The notes under the pieces: generated by a model
Told to the model about the DNA's origin: nothing
Database searches by the model: none
What the model saw: only the letters and a program-made list of their open reading frames with translations
Assembly: GCF_008831285.2 (NCBI RefSeq)
Contig: NW_022204696.1
Location: 40,468-104,467, forward strand
Source: Nymphaea colorata
Lineage: Eukaryota; Streptophyta; Magnoliopsida; Nymphaeales; Nymphaeaceae
DNA length: 64,000 nucleotides
Direction: 5' to 3'
Shown here: piece by piece, positions 28,516 through 42,832 of the stretch
Layout: each line of letters begins with the position of its first letter
How positions within the stretch are numbered: the stretch's first letter is position 1
Made by a program: the position numbers and the translations under genes

Positions 28516-30597
28516 ATTTAGTGTGCGTATGGATACAAACGAATGAGATGTAACAACATGTTCAACTTATTGAACAAACTAAAAGGGATCAAACTAAACT
28601 AATCCATAGGTCTCCTTTACATCCATATAAACTTGGGAGTTTTTATCGTTTAAATCGTTGATCATGGATGTCATAACGAGTGAAACACATTAGGTTAATT
28701 ATAAGACACCAAATGAATCACAGAAATCTCATTTATTTTCACACAAACTTGTGATTTGAATTCACTTAATCTAGCAATATAGATGTAACAACAAGTTAAC
28801 ACATTCAATTAAGTATGTGTGATCACTTGAATCACTTAAATCGCACTTGTATTGATACGAACTTGTGATTTCAATCATTTAGATCGTGCACTATAGTTGT
28901 AACAGTAAATTCAACTCATCGGACTAACTAGATGCGTTTGTATCCACATGAACATGTGATTCCAATCATTGAAATCATTCATTATATATGTATTCCAAAC
29001 GAACTTCTGGTATCAAAGCCACTACGTCATTCTATACGTAAGTAAGAAATGGTCACGCACATTCAATTAAATACAAGTGATCAAGTATATGTAATAACAA
29101 GTGAAAATCAATCACTTAATCTCTCAATTAAATATAAGTGATCAAATATATGTAATAACAAGTGAAACACATTAGGTTACTTACAAGACACCAAATGAAT
29201 CACTCCAATATCATTCATTTTCATACAAACCTATGATTTTAATCTACTAAATCATTTAATATAGACGTAACAACAAGTTAAGCACATTCAATTACGTATG
29301 TGTGATAAAATGAATCACTTAAATCCCACTCGTATTGATACGAGCTTGTGATTTCAATTCCTTAGATCGATCATCATAGATGTAAGAACCATTTCAACTT
29401 ATTGAACTAACTACAAGGGATCAAACTAATGCATAGGTCTCCTTTATATCCATACAAACTTGTAAGTTTTAATCATTTAAATCATTCATCAAAGATGTAA
29501 TAACAAGTGAAACACAATAGGTTAACTACAAGACACCAAATGAATCACTCGAATCTCATTCATTTTCGCACAAACTTGTGATTTCAATCTACTAAATCAT
29601 TTATTATAGACGTAACAACAAGTTAATCACATTCAATTAAGTATGCATGATTATATGAATCACTTAAATCTCTGTTGTATTCATACGAACATGTGATTTC
29701 AATCCTTTAGAACGTTCCTGATAGATGTAACAACAAATTCAACTCATCGGACTAACTACACGTGTACAAATATAGTGACTTCAACCATTTGTATCATTGA
29801 TTATAGATGTAATAACAAGTGAAATACATTAGATTAACTATAAGGGACCAATATAGTGACTTGACTCTCATTCATTTCCAAACGGACTTCTTTTTTCAAG
29901 CCACTAAGTCATTCTATACGTATGTAACAAATGGTTACGCACATTCAATTAAATATAAGTTATCAAATGTATGTAAGAACAAGTGAAAATGAATCACATA
30001 ATCTCTCGATTAAACATAAGTGATCAAATGTATGTAATAACAAGTGAAACACATTAAGTTACCTATAAGACACCAAATGAATCACTCGAATCCCGTTCAT
30101 TTTCATATAAACATATGATTTGAATTTACTAAATCATTTAATATAAACGTAACAACAAGTTAAGTACATTCAATTAAATATGCGTGATCAATTGAATCAC
30201 TTAAATCCCACTCGTATTGATGTGAACTTGTGCATCGATCACTATAGATGTAAGAACAAGTTAAACTTATCGTACAAACTAGAAATGATCAAACTAATGC
30301 ATAGGTCTCCTTTATATCCATATAAACTTGTGAGTTTTAATTATTTAAATCATTGATCATGGATGTAATAACATGTGAAACACGTTAGGTTAACTATAAG
30401 ACACCAAATGAATCGCTCGAATCACATTCATTTTCATACAAACTTGTGATTTCAGTTCACTTAATCAAGCAACATGGATGTAACAATAAGTTAAGCACAT
30501 TCAATTAAGTATGTGTGATCATTTGAATCACTTAAATCGCACTTGTATTGATACGAACTTGTAATTTCAATCCTTTAGATCGTGCACTATAGTCGTA

Positions 30598-30774
30598 CCA
30601 ATACAAGTTAGATTTAAGTGATTCATATGATCACGCATACTTTATTGAATGTACTTGACTTATTGTTATATCCATGTTAAATGATTTAGTAGATTGAAAT
30701 CACAGGCTTGCATGAACATAAATGAGATTTGAGTGATTCATTTGGTGCCCTATTGTTAACCTAATTCACTTGTT
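30598..30774 (-). repeat. 177 bp inverted satellite block (copy 7)
   Basis: The block has the same junctions and length. It pairs with 38116 at a 7518 bp offset. Confidence 0.88.
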
Positions 30775-32911
30775 AAGCACATTCAATTAAATTACAATTG
30801 AAACACATTAGGTTAACTATATGACACCAAATGAATCACTTGTTAAGGACATCCGTATTAAGAATCATTATAAATGTAACAACTAGTGAAACACATTAGG
30901 TAAACCATAAGACACCAAATGAATCACTCGAATCTCATTCATTTTCATACAAACTTATGATTTTGATCTACTAAATCATTTAATATAGATGTAACAACAA
31001 GTTAAACACATTCAATTAAGCATGCATGATCATATGAATCATTTAAATCTCACTTGTATTGGTACGAGCGCTGATTTCAATCCTTTAGATCGTTCACTGT
31101 AGATGTAACAACAAATTCAACTCATCGACTAATTACACCCATTGATACGAACTTGTGATTTCAATCATTTAGATCGTGCACTATAGTTGTGACAATAAAT
31201 TCAACTCATCGGACTAAATACACGCGTTTGTATCCACATGAACAAGTGATTTCAATCATTTAAATCATTCATTATATATGTATTCCAAACGAACTTCTGG
31301 TATCAAAGCCACTAGGTCATTATATACGCAAGTAAGAAATGGTCACGCCCATTCAATTAAATACAAGTGATCAATTATATGTAATAACAGGTGAAAATGA
31401 ATCACTTAATCTCTCAATTAAATATAAGTGATCAAATATATGTAATAACAAGTGAAACACATTAGGTTACTTACAAGACACCAAAGAATCACTCCAATAT
31501 CATTCATTTTCATACAAACCTATGATTTTAATCTTCTAAATCATTTAATATAGACGTAAGAACAAGTTAAGCACATTGAATTACGTATGTGTGATAAAAT
31601 GAATCACTTAAATCCCACTCGTATTGATACGAACTTGTGATTTCAATTCCTCACATCGATCACCATAGATGTAAGAACTAGTTCAACTTATTGAACTAAC
31701 TACAAGGGATCAAACTAATGCATAGGTCTCCTTTATATCCATACAAACTTGTAAGTTTTAATCATTTAAATCATTGATCAAAGATGTAATAACAAGTGAA
31801 AACAATAGGTTAACTACAAGACACCAAATGAATCACTCGAATCTCATTCATTTTCGCACAAACTTGTGATTTCAATCTACCAAATCATTTATTATAACGT
31901 AACAACAACTTAAACACATTCAATTAAGTATGCATGATTATATAATCACTTAAATCTCACTTGTATTCGTACGAACATGTGATTTCAATCCTTTAGAACG
32001 TTCCTATAGATGTAATAACAAATTCAACTCATCGGACTAACAACACGTTACAAATATAGTGACTTCAACCTTTTGTATCCATATAAACTTGTGATTTCAA
32101 CCATTTAAATCATTCATTATAGACGTAATAACAAGTGAAATACATTAGATTAACTATAAGGGACCAATATAGTGACTTGACTCTCATTCATTTCCAAACG
32201 GACTTCTTTTTTCAAGCCACTAAGTCATTTTATACGTATATAACAACTGGTTACGCACATTCAATTAAATATAAGTTACAAATGTATGTAATAACAATTT
32301 AAAATGAATCACATAATCTCTCGATTAAACATAAGTGATCAAATGTATGTAATAACAAGTGAAACACATTAAGTTACCTGTAAGACACCAAATGAATCAC
32401 TCGAATCCCATTCATTTTCATATAAACCTATGATTTGAATTTACTAAATCATTTAATATATACATAACAACAAGTTAAGTACATTCAATTAAATATGCGT
32501 GATCAATTGAATCACTTAAATCTCACTCGTATTGATGTGAACTTGTGCATCGATCACTTTAGATGTAACAACATGTTCCACTTATCGTACAAACTAGAAA
32601 GGATCAAACTAATGCATAGGTCTCCTTTATATCCATATAAACTTGTGAGTTTTAATTATTTAAATCATTGATCATGGATGTAATAACATGTGAAACACGT
32701 TAGGTTAACTATAAGACACCAAATGAATCACTCGAATCACATTCATTTTCATACAAACTTGTGATTTCAGTTCACTTAATCAAGCAACATGGATGTAAAA
32801 TAAGTTAAGCACATTCAATTAAGTATGTGTGATCATTTGAATCACTTAAATCGCACTTATATTGATACGAACTTGTAATTTCAATCCTTTAGATCGTGCA
32901 CTATAGTCGTA

Positions 32912-33084
32912 CCAATACGATAGATTTAAGTGATTCATATGATCACGCATACTTTATTGAATGTACTTGATTATTGTTATATCCATGTTAAATGATTTAG
33001 TAGATTGAAATCACAGGCTTGCATGAAATGAATGAGATTTGAGTGATTCATTTGGTGCCCTATTGATAACCTAATTCACTTGTT
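32912..33084 (-). repeat. Inverted satellite block (copy 8, 173 bp)
   Basis: The junctions are the same but the block is about four bases shorter through scattered single-base deletions (for example atacgatag for atacgagttag). Such losses are common in this stretch and may be sequencing errors. Confidence 0.85.
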
Positions 33085-34960
33085 AAGCACATTCAATTAA
33101 ATTACAAGTGAAACACATTAGGTTAACTATATGACACCAAATGAATCACTTGTTAAGGACATCCGTATTAAGAATCATTATAAATGTAACAACTAGTGAA
33201 ACACATTAGGTAAACCATAAGACACCAAATGAATCACTCGATCTCATTCATTTTCATACCAACTTGTGATTTCGATCTACTAAATCATTTAATATAGATG
33301 TAACAACAAGTTAAACACATTCAATTAAGCATGCATGATCATATGAATCATTTAAATCTCACTTGTATTGGTACGAACGCGTGATTTCAATCCTTTAGAT
33401 CGTTCACTATGGATGTAACAACAAATTCAACTCATCGGACTAATTACACGCATTGATACGAACTTGTGATTTCAATCATTTAGATCGTGCACTGTAGTTG
33501 TAACAATAAATTCAACTCATCGGACTAAATACACGCGTTTGTATCCACATGAACATGTGCTTTCAATCATTTAAATCATTCATTATATATGTATTCCAAA
33601 CGAACTTCTGGTATCAAAGCCACTAGGTCATTCTATACGCAAGTAAGAAATGGTCACGCCCATTCAATTAAATACAAGTGATCAATTATATGTAATAACA
33701 AGTGAAAATGAATCACTTAATCTCTCAATTAAATATAAGTGATCAAATATATGTAATAAAAGTGAAACACATTAGGTTACTTACAAGACACCAAATGAAT
33801 CACTCCAATATCATTCATTTTCATACAAACCTATGATTTTAATCTACTAAATCATTTAATATAGACGTAACAACAAGTTAAGCACATTCAATTACGTATG
33901 TGTGATAAAATGAATCACTTAAATCCCACTCGTATTGATACGAACTTGTGATTTCAATTCCTCACATCGATCACCATAGATGTAAGAACTAGTTCAACTT
34001 ATTGAACTAAATACAAGGGATCAAACAAATGCATAGGTCTCCTTTATATCCATACAAACTTGTAAGTTTTAATCATTTAAATCATTGATCAAAGATGTAA
34101 TAACAAGTGAAACACAATAGGTTAACTACAAGACACCAAATGAATCACTCGAATCTCATTCATTTTCGCACAAACTTGTGATTTCAATCTACTAAATCAT
34201 TTATTATAGACGTAACAACAACTTAAACACATTCAATTAAGTATGCATGATTATATGAATCACTTAAATCTCACTTGTATTCGTACGAACATGTGATTTC
34301 AATCCTTTAGAACGTTCTCTATAGATGTAATAACAAATTCAACTCATCGGACTAACTACACGTGTACAAATATAGTGACTTCAACCATTTGTATCCATAT
34401 AAACTTGTGATTTCAACCATTTAAATCATTCATTATAGATGTAATAACAAGTGAAATACATTAGATTAACTATAAGGGACAAATATAGTGACTTGACTCT
34501 CATTAATTTCCAAACGGACTTCTTTTTTCAAGCCATTAAGTCATTTTATACGTATATAACAAATGGTTATGCACATTCAATTAAATATAAGTTATCAAAT
34601 GTATGTAATAAATAGTAAAAATGAATCACATAATCTATCGATTGAACATAAGTGATCAAATGTATGTAATAACAAGTGAAACACATTAAGTTACCAGACA
34701 CCAAATGAATCACTCAAATCCCATTCATTTTCATATAAACCTATGATTTGAATTTACTAAATCATTTAATATAAACGTAACAACAAGTTAAGTACGTTAA
34801 ATTAAATATGCTGATCAGTACACTTAATCAAGCAACATGGATGTAACAATAAGTTAAGCACATTCAATTAAGTATGTGTGATCATTTGAATCACTTAGAT
34901 CGCACTTGTATTGATACGAACTTGTAATTTCCATCCTTTAGATCGTGCACTATAGTCGTA

Positions 34961-35137
34961 CCAATACGAGTCAGATTTAAGTGATTCATATGATCACGCA
35001 TACTTTATTGAATGTACTTGACTTATTGTTATATCCATGTTAAATGATTTAGTAGATTGAAATCACAGGCTTCCATGAAAATGAATGAGATTTGAGTGAT
35101 TCATTTGGTAACCTATTGTTAACCTAATTCACTTGTT
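34961..35137 (-). repeat. 177 bp inverted satellite block (copy 9)
   Basis: The block has the same junctions and length. It follows a deletion junction near 34815. Confidence 0.88.
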
Positions 35138-36980
35138 AAGCACATTCAATTAAATTATAATTGAAACACATTAGGTTAACTATATGACACCAAATGAATC
35201 ACTTGTTAAGGACATCCATATTAAGAATCATTATAAATGTAACAACTTGTGAAACACATTAGGTAAACCATAAGACACCAAATGAATCACTCGAATCTCA
35301 TTCATTTTCATACAAACTTGTGATTTCGATCTACTAAATCATTTAATATAGATGTAACAACAAGTTAAACACATGGAATTAAGCATGCATGATCATATGA
35401 ATCATTTAAATCTCACTTGTATTGCTACGAACGCGTGATTTCAATCATTTAGATCGTTCACTATAGATGTAACAACAAAATCAACTCATCGGACTAATTA
35501 CACGCATTCAAAGTAATGCATAGATGCCATTTGTATCCATATGAACTTGCGATTTCAATCATTTAAATCATTCATTATAGATGTAATAACAAGTGAAATA
35601 CACTAGATTAACTGTAAGGGACCAACTTAATGACCTGACTCTCATTCATTTCCAAACGAACTTCTTATTTCAAGCCACTAAGTCATTCTATACGTATGTA
35701 ACAAATGGCTACGCACACTCAATTAAATATATTGATCAAATACATGTAATAACAAGTGAAAATGAATCATTTAATCTCTCAATTAAATATATGTGATCAA
35801 ATATATGTAATAACAAGTGAAACATATTAGGTTACCTACAAGACACCAAATCAATCACTCAAATCTATTCATTTTCATACAAACCTATGATTTCAATATA
35901 CTAAATCATTTAATATAGACGTAACAACAAGTTAAGCACATTCAATTAAGAATGCGTGATCAAATGAATCACTTAAATCTCACTCGTATCGAGACGAGTG
36001 ATTTAGTCTGCGTATGGATACAAATGAATGAGATGTAACAACATGTTCAACTTATTGAACAGACTACAACGGATCAAAATAAACTAATCCATAGGTCTCC
36101 TTTACATCCATATAAACTTGTGAGTTTTTATCGTTTAAATCGTTGATCATAGATCTCATAACGAGTGAAACACATTAGGTTAATTATAAGACACCAAATG
36201 AATCACTCAAATCTCATTTATTTTCACACAAACTTGTGATTTGAATTCACTTAATCTAGCAATATGGATGTAACAACAAGTTAAACACATTCAATTAAGT
36301 ATGTGTGATCATTTGAATCACTTAAATAGCACTTGTATTGATACGAACTTGTGATTTCAATCATTTAGATCGAGCACTATAGTTGTAACAATAAATTCAA
36401 CTCATCGGACTAACTACACGCGTTTGTATCCACATGAACATGTGATTTCAATCATTTGAATCATTCATTATATATGTATTCCAAACGAACTTCTAGTATC
36501 AAAGCCACTAGCTCATTCTATACGTAAGTAAGAAATGGTCACGCACATTCAATTGAATACAAGTGATCAATTATATGTAATAACATGTAAAAATGAATCA
36601 CTTAATCTCTCAATTAAATATAAGTGATCAAATATATGTAATAACAAGTGAAACACATTAGGTTACTTACAAGACACCAAATGAATCACTCCATTATCAT
36701 TCATTTTCATACAAACCTATGATTTTAATCTACTAAATCATTTAATATAGACGTAACAACAAGTTAAGCACATTCAATTACGTATGTGTGATAAAATGAA
36801 TCACTTAAATCCCACTCGTATTGATACGAACTTGTGATTTCAATTCCTTACATCGATCACCATAGATGTAAGAACTAGTTCAACTTATTGAACTAACTAC
36901 AAGGGATCAAACTAATGCATAGGTCTCCTTTATATCCATACAAACTTGTAAGTTTTAATCACTTAAATCATTGATCACAG

Positions 36981-37324
36981 ATGTAATAACAAGTGAAACA
37001 CAATAGGTTAACTACAAGACACCAAATGAATCACTCGAATCTCATTCATTTTCGCACAAACTTGTGATTTCAATCTACTAAATCATCTATTATAGACATA
37101 ACAACAAGTTAAACACATTCAATTAAGTATGCATGATTATATGAATCACTTAAATCTGACTTGTATTCGTACGAACATGTGATTTCAATCCTTTAGAACG
37201 TTCCCTATAGATGTAACAACAAATTCAACTCATCGGACTAACTACACGTGTACAAATATAGTGACTTCAACCATTTGTATCCATATAAACTTGTGATTTC
37301 AACCATTTAAATCATTCATTATAG
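36981..37324 (+). repeat. Representative A-B-C trimer of ~115 bp monomers
   Basis: The atgtaataac-type anchor occurs at 36981 (A), 37096 (B), 37211 (C) and 37325 (next A), giving 115, 115 and 114 bp monomers and a 344 bp trimer. After the anchor each family has its own body. A reads aagtgaaacacattaggtta and then caccaaatgaatcactc. B reads aagttaaacacattcaatta and then gaatcacttaaatc. C reads aattcaactcatcggactaa and then a block with tttgtatccatat. All three share a second half near acttgtgatttcaatc. The same cycle recurs throughout the window on both strands. Confidence 0.88.
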
Positions 37325-38115
37325 ATGTAATAAAAAGTGAAATACATTAGATTAACTATAAGGGACCAATATAGTGACTTGACTCCCATTCATTTCCAAA
37401 CGGACTTCTTTTTTCAAGCCACTAAGTCATTCTATACGTATGTAACAAATGGTTACGCACATTCAATTAAATATAAGTTATCAAATGTATGTAAGAACAA
37501 GTGAAAATGAATCACATAATCTCTCGATTAAACATAAGTGATCAAATGTATGTAATAACAAGTGAAACACATTAAGTTACCTATAAGACACCAAATGAAT
37601 CACTCGAATCACATTCATTTTCATATAAACCTATGATTTGAATTTACTAAATCATTTAATATAAACGTAACAACAAGTTAAGTACATTCAATTAAATATG
37701 CGTGATCAATTCAATCACTTAAATCTCACTCGTATTGATGTGAACTTGTGCATCGATCACTATAGATGTAATAACATGTTAAACTTATCGTACAAACTAG
37801 AAAGGATCAAACTAATGCATAGGTCTCCTTTATATCCATATAAACTTGTGAGTTTTAATTATTTAAATCATTGATCATGGATGTAATAACATGTGAAACA
37901 TGTTAGGTTAACTATAAGACACCAAATGAATCACTCGAATCAAATTCATTTTCATACAAACTTGTGATTTCAGTTCACTTAATCAAGCAACATGGATGTA
38001 ACAATAAGTTAAGCACATTCAATTAAGTATGTGTGATCATTTGAATCACTTAAATCGCACTTGTATTGATACGAATTTGTAATTTTAATCCTTTAGATCG
38101 TGCACTATAGTCGTA

Positions 38116-38292
38116 CCAATACGAGTTAGATTTAAGTGATTCATATGATCACACATACTTTATTGAATGTACTTGACTTATTGTTATATCCATGTTAAAT
38201 GATTTAGTAGATTGAAATCACAGGCTTGCATGAACATGAATGAGATTTGAGTGATTCATTTGGTGCCCTATTGTTAACCTAATTCACTTGTT
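38116..38292 (-). repeat. 177 bp inverted satellite block (copy 10)
   Basis: The block has the same junctions and length. The next block, expected near 40430, is missing because of the junction at about 40351. Confidence 0.88.
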
Positions 38293-41200
38293 AAGCACAT
38301 TCAATTAAATTACAATTGAAACACATTAGGTTAACTATATGACACCAAATGAATCACTTGTTAAGGACATCCGTATTAAGAATCATTATAAATGTAACAA
38401 CTAGTGAAACACATTAGGTAAACCATAAGACACCAAATGAATCACTCGAATCTCATTCATTTTCATACAAACTTGTGATTTCGATCTACTAAATCATTTA
38501 ATATAGATGTAACAACAAGTTAAACACATTCAATTAAGCATGCATGATCATATGAATCATTTAAATCTCACTTGTATCGGTACGAACGCGTGATTTCAAT
38601 CCTTCAGATCGTTCACTATAGATGTAACAACAAATTCAACTCATCGGACTAATTACACCCATTGATACGAACTTGTGATTTCAATCATTTAGATCGTGCA
38701 CTATAGTTGTAACAATAAATTCAACTCATCGGACTAAATACACGCGTTTGTATCCACATGAACATGTGATTTCAATCATTTAAATCATTCATTATATATG
38801 TATTCCAAACGAACTTCTGGTATCAAAGCCACTAGGTCATTCTATATGCAAGTAAGAAATGGTCACGCCCATTCAATTAAATACAAGTGATCAATTATAT
38901 GTAATAACAAGTGAAAATGAATCACTTAATCTCTCAATTAAATATAAGTGATCGAATATATAGAATAACAAGTGAAACACATTAGGTTACTTACAAGACT
39001 CCGAATGAATCACTCCAATATCATTCATTTTCATACAAACCTATGATTTTAATCTACTAAATCATTTAATATAGACGTACCAACAAGTTAAGCACATTCA
39101 ATTACGTATGTGTGATAAAATGAATCACTTAAATCCCACTCGTATTGATACGAACTTGTGATTTCAATTCCTCACATCGATAACCATAGATGTAAGAACT
39201 AGTTCAACTTATTGAACTAACTACAAGGGATCAAACTAATGCATAGGTCTCCTTTATATCCATACAAACTTGTAAGTTTTAATCATTTAAATCATTAATC
39301 AAAGATGAAATAACAAGTGAAAAACAATAGGTTAACAACAAGACACCAAATGAATCACTCGAATCTCATTCATTTTCGCACAAACTTGTGATTTCAATCT
39401 ACCAAATCATTTATTATAAACGTAACAACAACTTAAACACATTCAATTAAGTATGCATGATTATATGAATCACTTAAATCTCACTTGTATTCGTACAAAC
39501 ATGTGATTTCAATCCTTTAGAACGTTCCCTATAGATGTAATAACAAAGTCTACTCATCGGACTAACAACACGTGTATAAATATACTGACTTCAACCTTTT
39601 GTATTCATATAAACTTGTGATTTCAACCATTTAAATCATTCATTATAGATGTAATAACAAGTGAAATACATTAGATTAACTATAAGGGACCAATATAGTG
39701 ACTTGACTCTCATTCATTTTCAAACGGACTTCTTTGTTCAAGCCACTAAGTCATTTTTTACGTATATAAAAAATGGTTACGCACATTCAATTAAATATAA
39801 GTTATCAAATGTATGTAATAACAAGTAAAAATGAATCACATAATCTCTCGATTAAACATAAGTGATCAAATGTATGTAATAACAAGTGAAACACATTAAG
39901 TTACCTGTAAGACACCAAATGAATCACTCGAATCCCATTCATTTTCATATAAACCTATGATTTGAATTTACTAAATCATTTAATATATACGTAACAACAA
40001 GTTAAGTACATTCAATTAAATATGCGTGATCAATTGAATCACTTAAATCCCACTCGTATTGATGTGAACTTGTGCATCGATTACTTTAGATGTAACAACA
40101 TGTTCAACTTATCGTACAAACTAGAAAGGATCAAACTAATGCATAGGTCTCCTTTACATCCATATAAACTTGTGAGTTTTAATTATTTAAATCATTGATC
40201 ATGGATGTAATAACATGTGAAACACGTTAGGTTAACTATAAGACACCAAATGAATCATTCGAATCACATTCATTTTCATACAAACTTGTGATTTCAATTC
40301 ACTTAATCAAGCAAAATGGATGTAACAATAAGTTAAGCACATTCAATTAAGTAACAAATGGCAACGCACACTCAATTAAATATATTGTTCAAATATATGT
40401 AATAACAAGTGAAAATAAATCATTTAATCTCTCAATTAAATATATGTGATCAAATATATGTAATAACAAGTGAAACATATTAGGTTACCTACAAGACACC
40501 AAATCAATCACTCAAATCTCATTCATTTCCATACAAACCTATGATTGCAATATACTAAATCGTTTAATATAGACGTAACAACAAGTTAAGCACATTCAAT
40601 TAAGTATGCGTGATCAAATTAATCACTTAAATCTCACTCGTATTGAGACGAGTGATTTAGTGTGCATATGGATACAAATGAATGAGATGTAACAACATGT
40701 TCAACTTATTGAACAAACTACAAGGGGTCAAACTAAACAAATCCATAGGTCTCCTCTACATCCATATAAACTTGTGAGTTTTTATCGTTTAAATCGTTGA
40801 TCATAGATGTCATAACGAGTGAAACACATTAGGTTAATTAAAAGACACCAAATGAATCACTCAAATCTCATTTATTTTCACACAAACTTGTGATTTGAAT
40901 TCACTTAATCTAGCAATATGGATGTAACAACAAGTTAAGCACATTCAATTAAGTATGTATGGTCATTTGAATCACTTAAATCGCACATGCATTGATACGA
41001 ACTTGTGATTTCAATCATTTAGATCGTGCACTACAGTTGTAACAATAAATTCAACTCATCGGACTAAATACACGCGTTTGTATCCACATGAACATGTGAT
41101 TTCAATCATTTAAATCATTCATTATATTTGTATTCCAAACGAACTTCTGGTATCAAAGCCACTAGGTCATTCTATACGCAAGTAAGAAATGGTCACGCCC

Positions 41201-42750
41201 ATTCAATTAAATACAAGTGATCAATTATATGTAATAACAAGTGAAAATGAATCACTTAATCTCTCAATTAAATATAAGTGATCGAATATATAGAATAACA
41301 AGTGAAACACATTAGGTTACTTACAAGACTCCAAATGAATCACTCCAATATCATTCATTTTCATACAAACCTATGATTTTAATCTACTAAATCATTTAAT
41401 ATAGACGTACCAACAAGTTAAGCACATTCAATTACGTATGTGTGGTAAAATGAATCACTTAAATCCCACTCGTATTGATACGAACTTGTGATTTCAATTC
41501 CTCATATCGATCACCATAGATGTAAGAACTAGTTCAACTTATTGAAATAACTACAAGGGATCAAACTAATGCATAGGTCTCCTTTATATCCATACAAACT
41601 TGTAAGTTTTAATCATTTAAATCATTGATCAAAGATGTAATAACAAGTGAAACACAATAGGTTAACTACAAGACACCAAATGAATCACTCGAATCTCATT
41701 CATTTTCGCACAAACTTGTGATTTCAATCTACTAAATCATTTATTATAGACGTAACAACAACTTAAACACATTCAATTAAGTACGCATGATTATATGAAT
41801 CACTTAAATCTCACTTGTATTCGTACGAACATGTGATTTAAATCCTTTAGAATGTTCCTTACAGATGTAACAACAAATTCAACTAATCGGACTAACTACA
41901 CGTGTACAAATATAGTGACTTCAACCATTTGTGTCCATATAAACTTGCGATTTCAACCATTTAAATCATTCATTATAGATGTAATAACAAGTGAAATACA
42001 TTAGATTAACTATAAGGGACCAATATAGTGACTTGACTCTCATTCATTTCCACACGGACTTCTTTTTTCAAGCCACTAAGTCATTCTATACGTATGTAAC
42101 AAATGGTTACGCACATTCAATTAAATATAAGTTATCAAATGTATGTAAGAACAAGTAAAAATGAATCACATAAACTCTCGATTAAACATAAGTGATCAAA
42201 TATATGTAATAACAAGTGAAACACATTAAGTTACCTGTAAGACACCAAATGAATCAATCAAATCCCATTCATTTTCATATAAACCTACGATTGGAATTTA
42301 CTAAATCATTTAATATAAACGTAACAACAAGTTAAGTACATTCAATTAAATATGCGTGATCAATTGAATCACTTAAATCCCACTCATATTGATGTGAACT
42401 GGTGCATCGATCACTATAGATGTAACAACATGTTCAACTTATCGTACAAACTAGAAAGGATCAAACTAATGCATTGGTCTCCTTTATATCCATATAAACT
42501 TGTGAGTTTTAGTTATTTAAATCATTGATCATTGATGTAATAACATGTGAAACACGTTAGGTTAACTATAAGACACCAAATGAATCACTCGAATCACATT
42601 CATTTTCATACAAACTTGTGATTTCAGTTCACTTAATCAAGCAACATGGATGTAACAATAAGTTAAGCACATTCAATTAAGTATGTGTGATCATTTGAAT
42701 CACTTAAATCGCACTTGTACTGATACGAACTTGTAATTTCAATCCTTTAC

Positions 42751-42832
42751 AATGAAATCACAGGCTTGCATGAAAATAAATGAGATTTGAGTGATTCATT
42801 TGGTGCCCTATTGTTAACCTAATTCACTTGTT
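42751..42832 (-). repeat. Truncated inverted satellite block (copy 11, 82 bp)
   Basis: Only the right part of the block is present (from aatgaaatcacaggcttgca to ttcacttgtt). Forward sequence ending aatccttta is joined directly to it, so about 95 bp of the usual block is deleted. Confidence 0.85.

Larger units (their letters stand above)
26091..33606 (+). repeat. HOR type 2 super-repeat, copy 1 (~7.5 kb)
   Basis: The landmark tctggtatc at 26091, 29006, 31296 and 33607 divides this stretch into 2915, 2290 and 2311 bp units, 7516 bp in total. The same long-short-short order recurs immediately downstream. The long unit differs from the short ones by an extra segment that contains a diverged B-type monomer (cttatttcaagccacta type, near 28180) and a 20 bp dyad at 28496-28515. 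All units are built from ~115 bp monomers and carry inverted blocks at 27475, 30598 and 32912. A unit-specific deletion near 27327 removes about 250 bp. Confidence 0.88.
33607..41145 (+). repeat. HOR type 2 super-repeat, copy 2 (~7.5 kb)
   Basis: Landmark positions 33607, 36492, 38816 and 41146 give units of 2885, 2324 and 2330 bp, 7539 bp in total. This matches the order and size of copy 1, so the 7.5 kb block was itself duplicated. Matching features recur at the expected offset: inverted blocks at 27475/34961 and 30598/38116, the 20 bp dyad at 28496/35981, and a deletion next to the B-type monomer at 27327/34815. Near 40351 a junction (ttaagta then acaaatggc) replaces the inverted block expected from copy 1 at about 40430. 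Confidence 0.88.
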
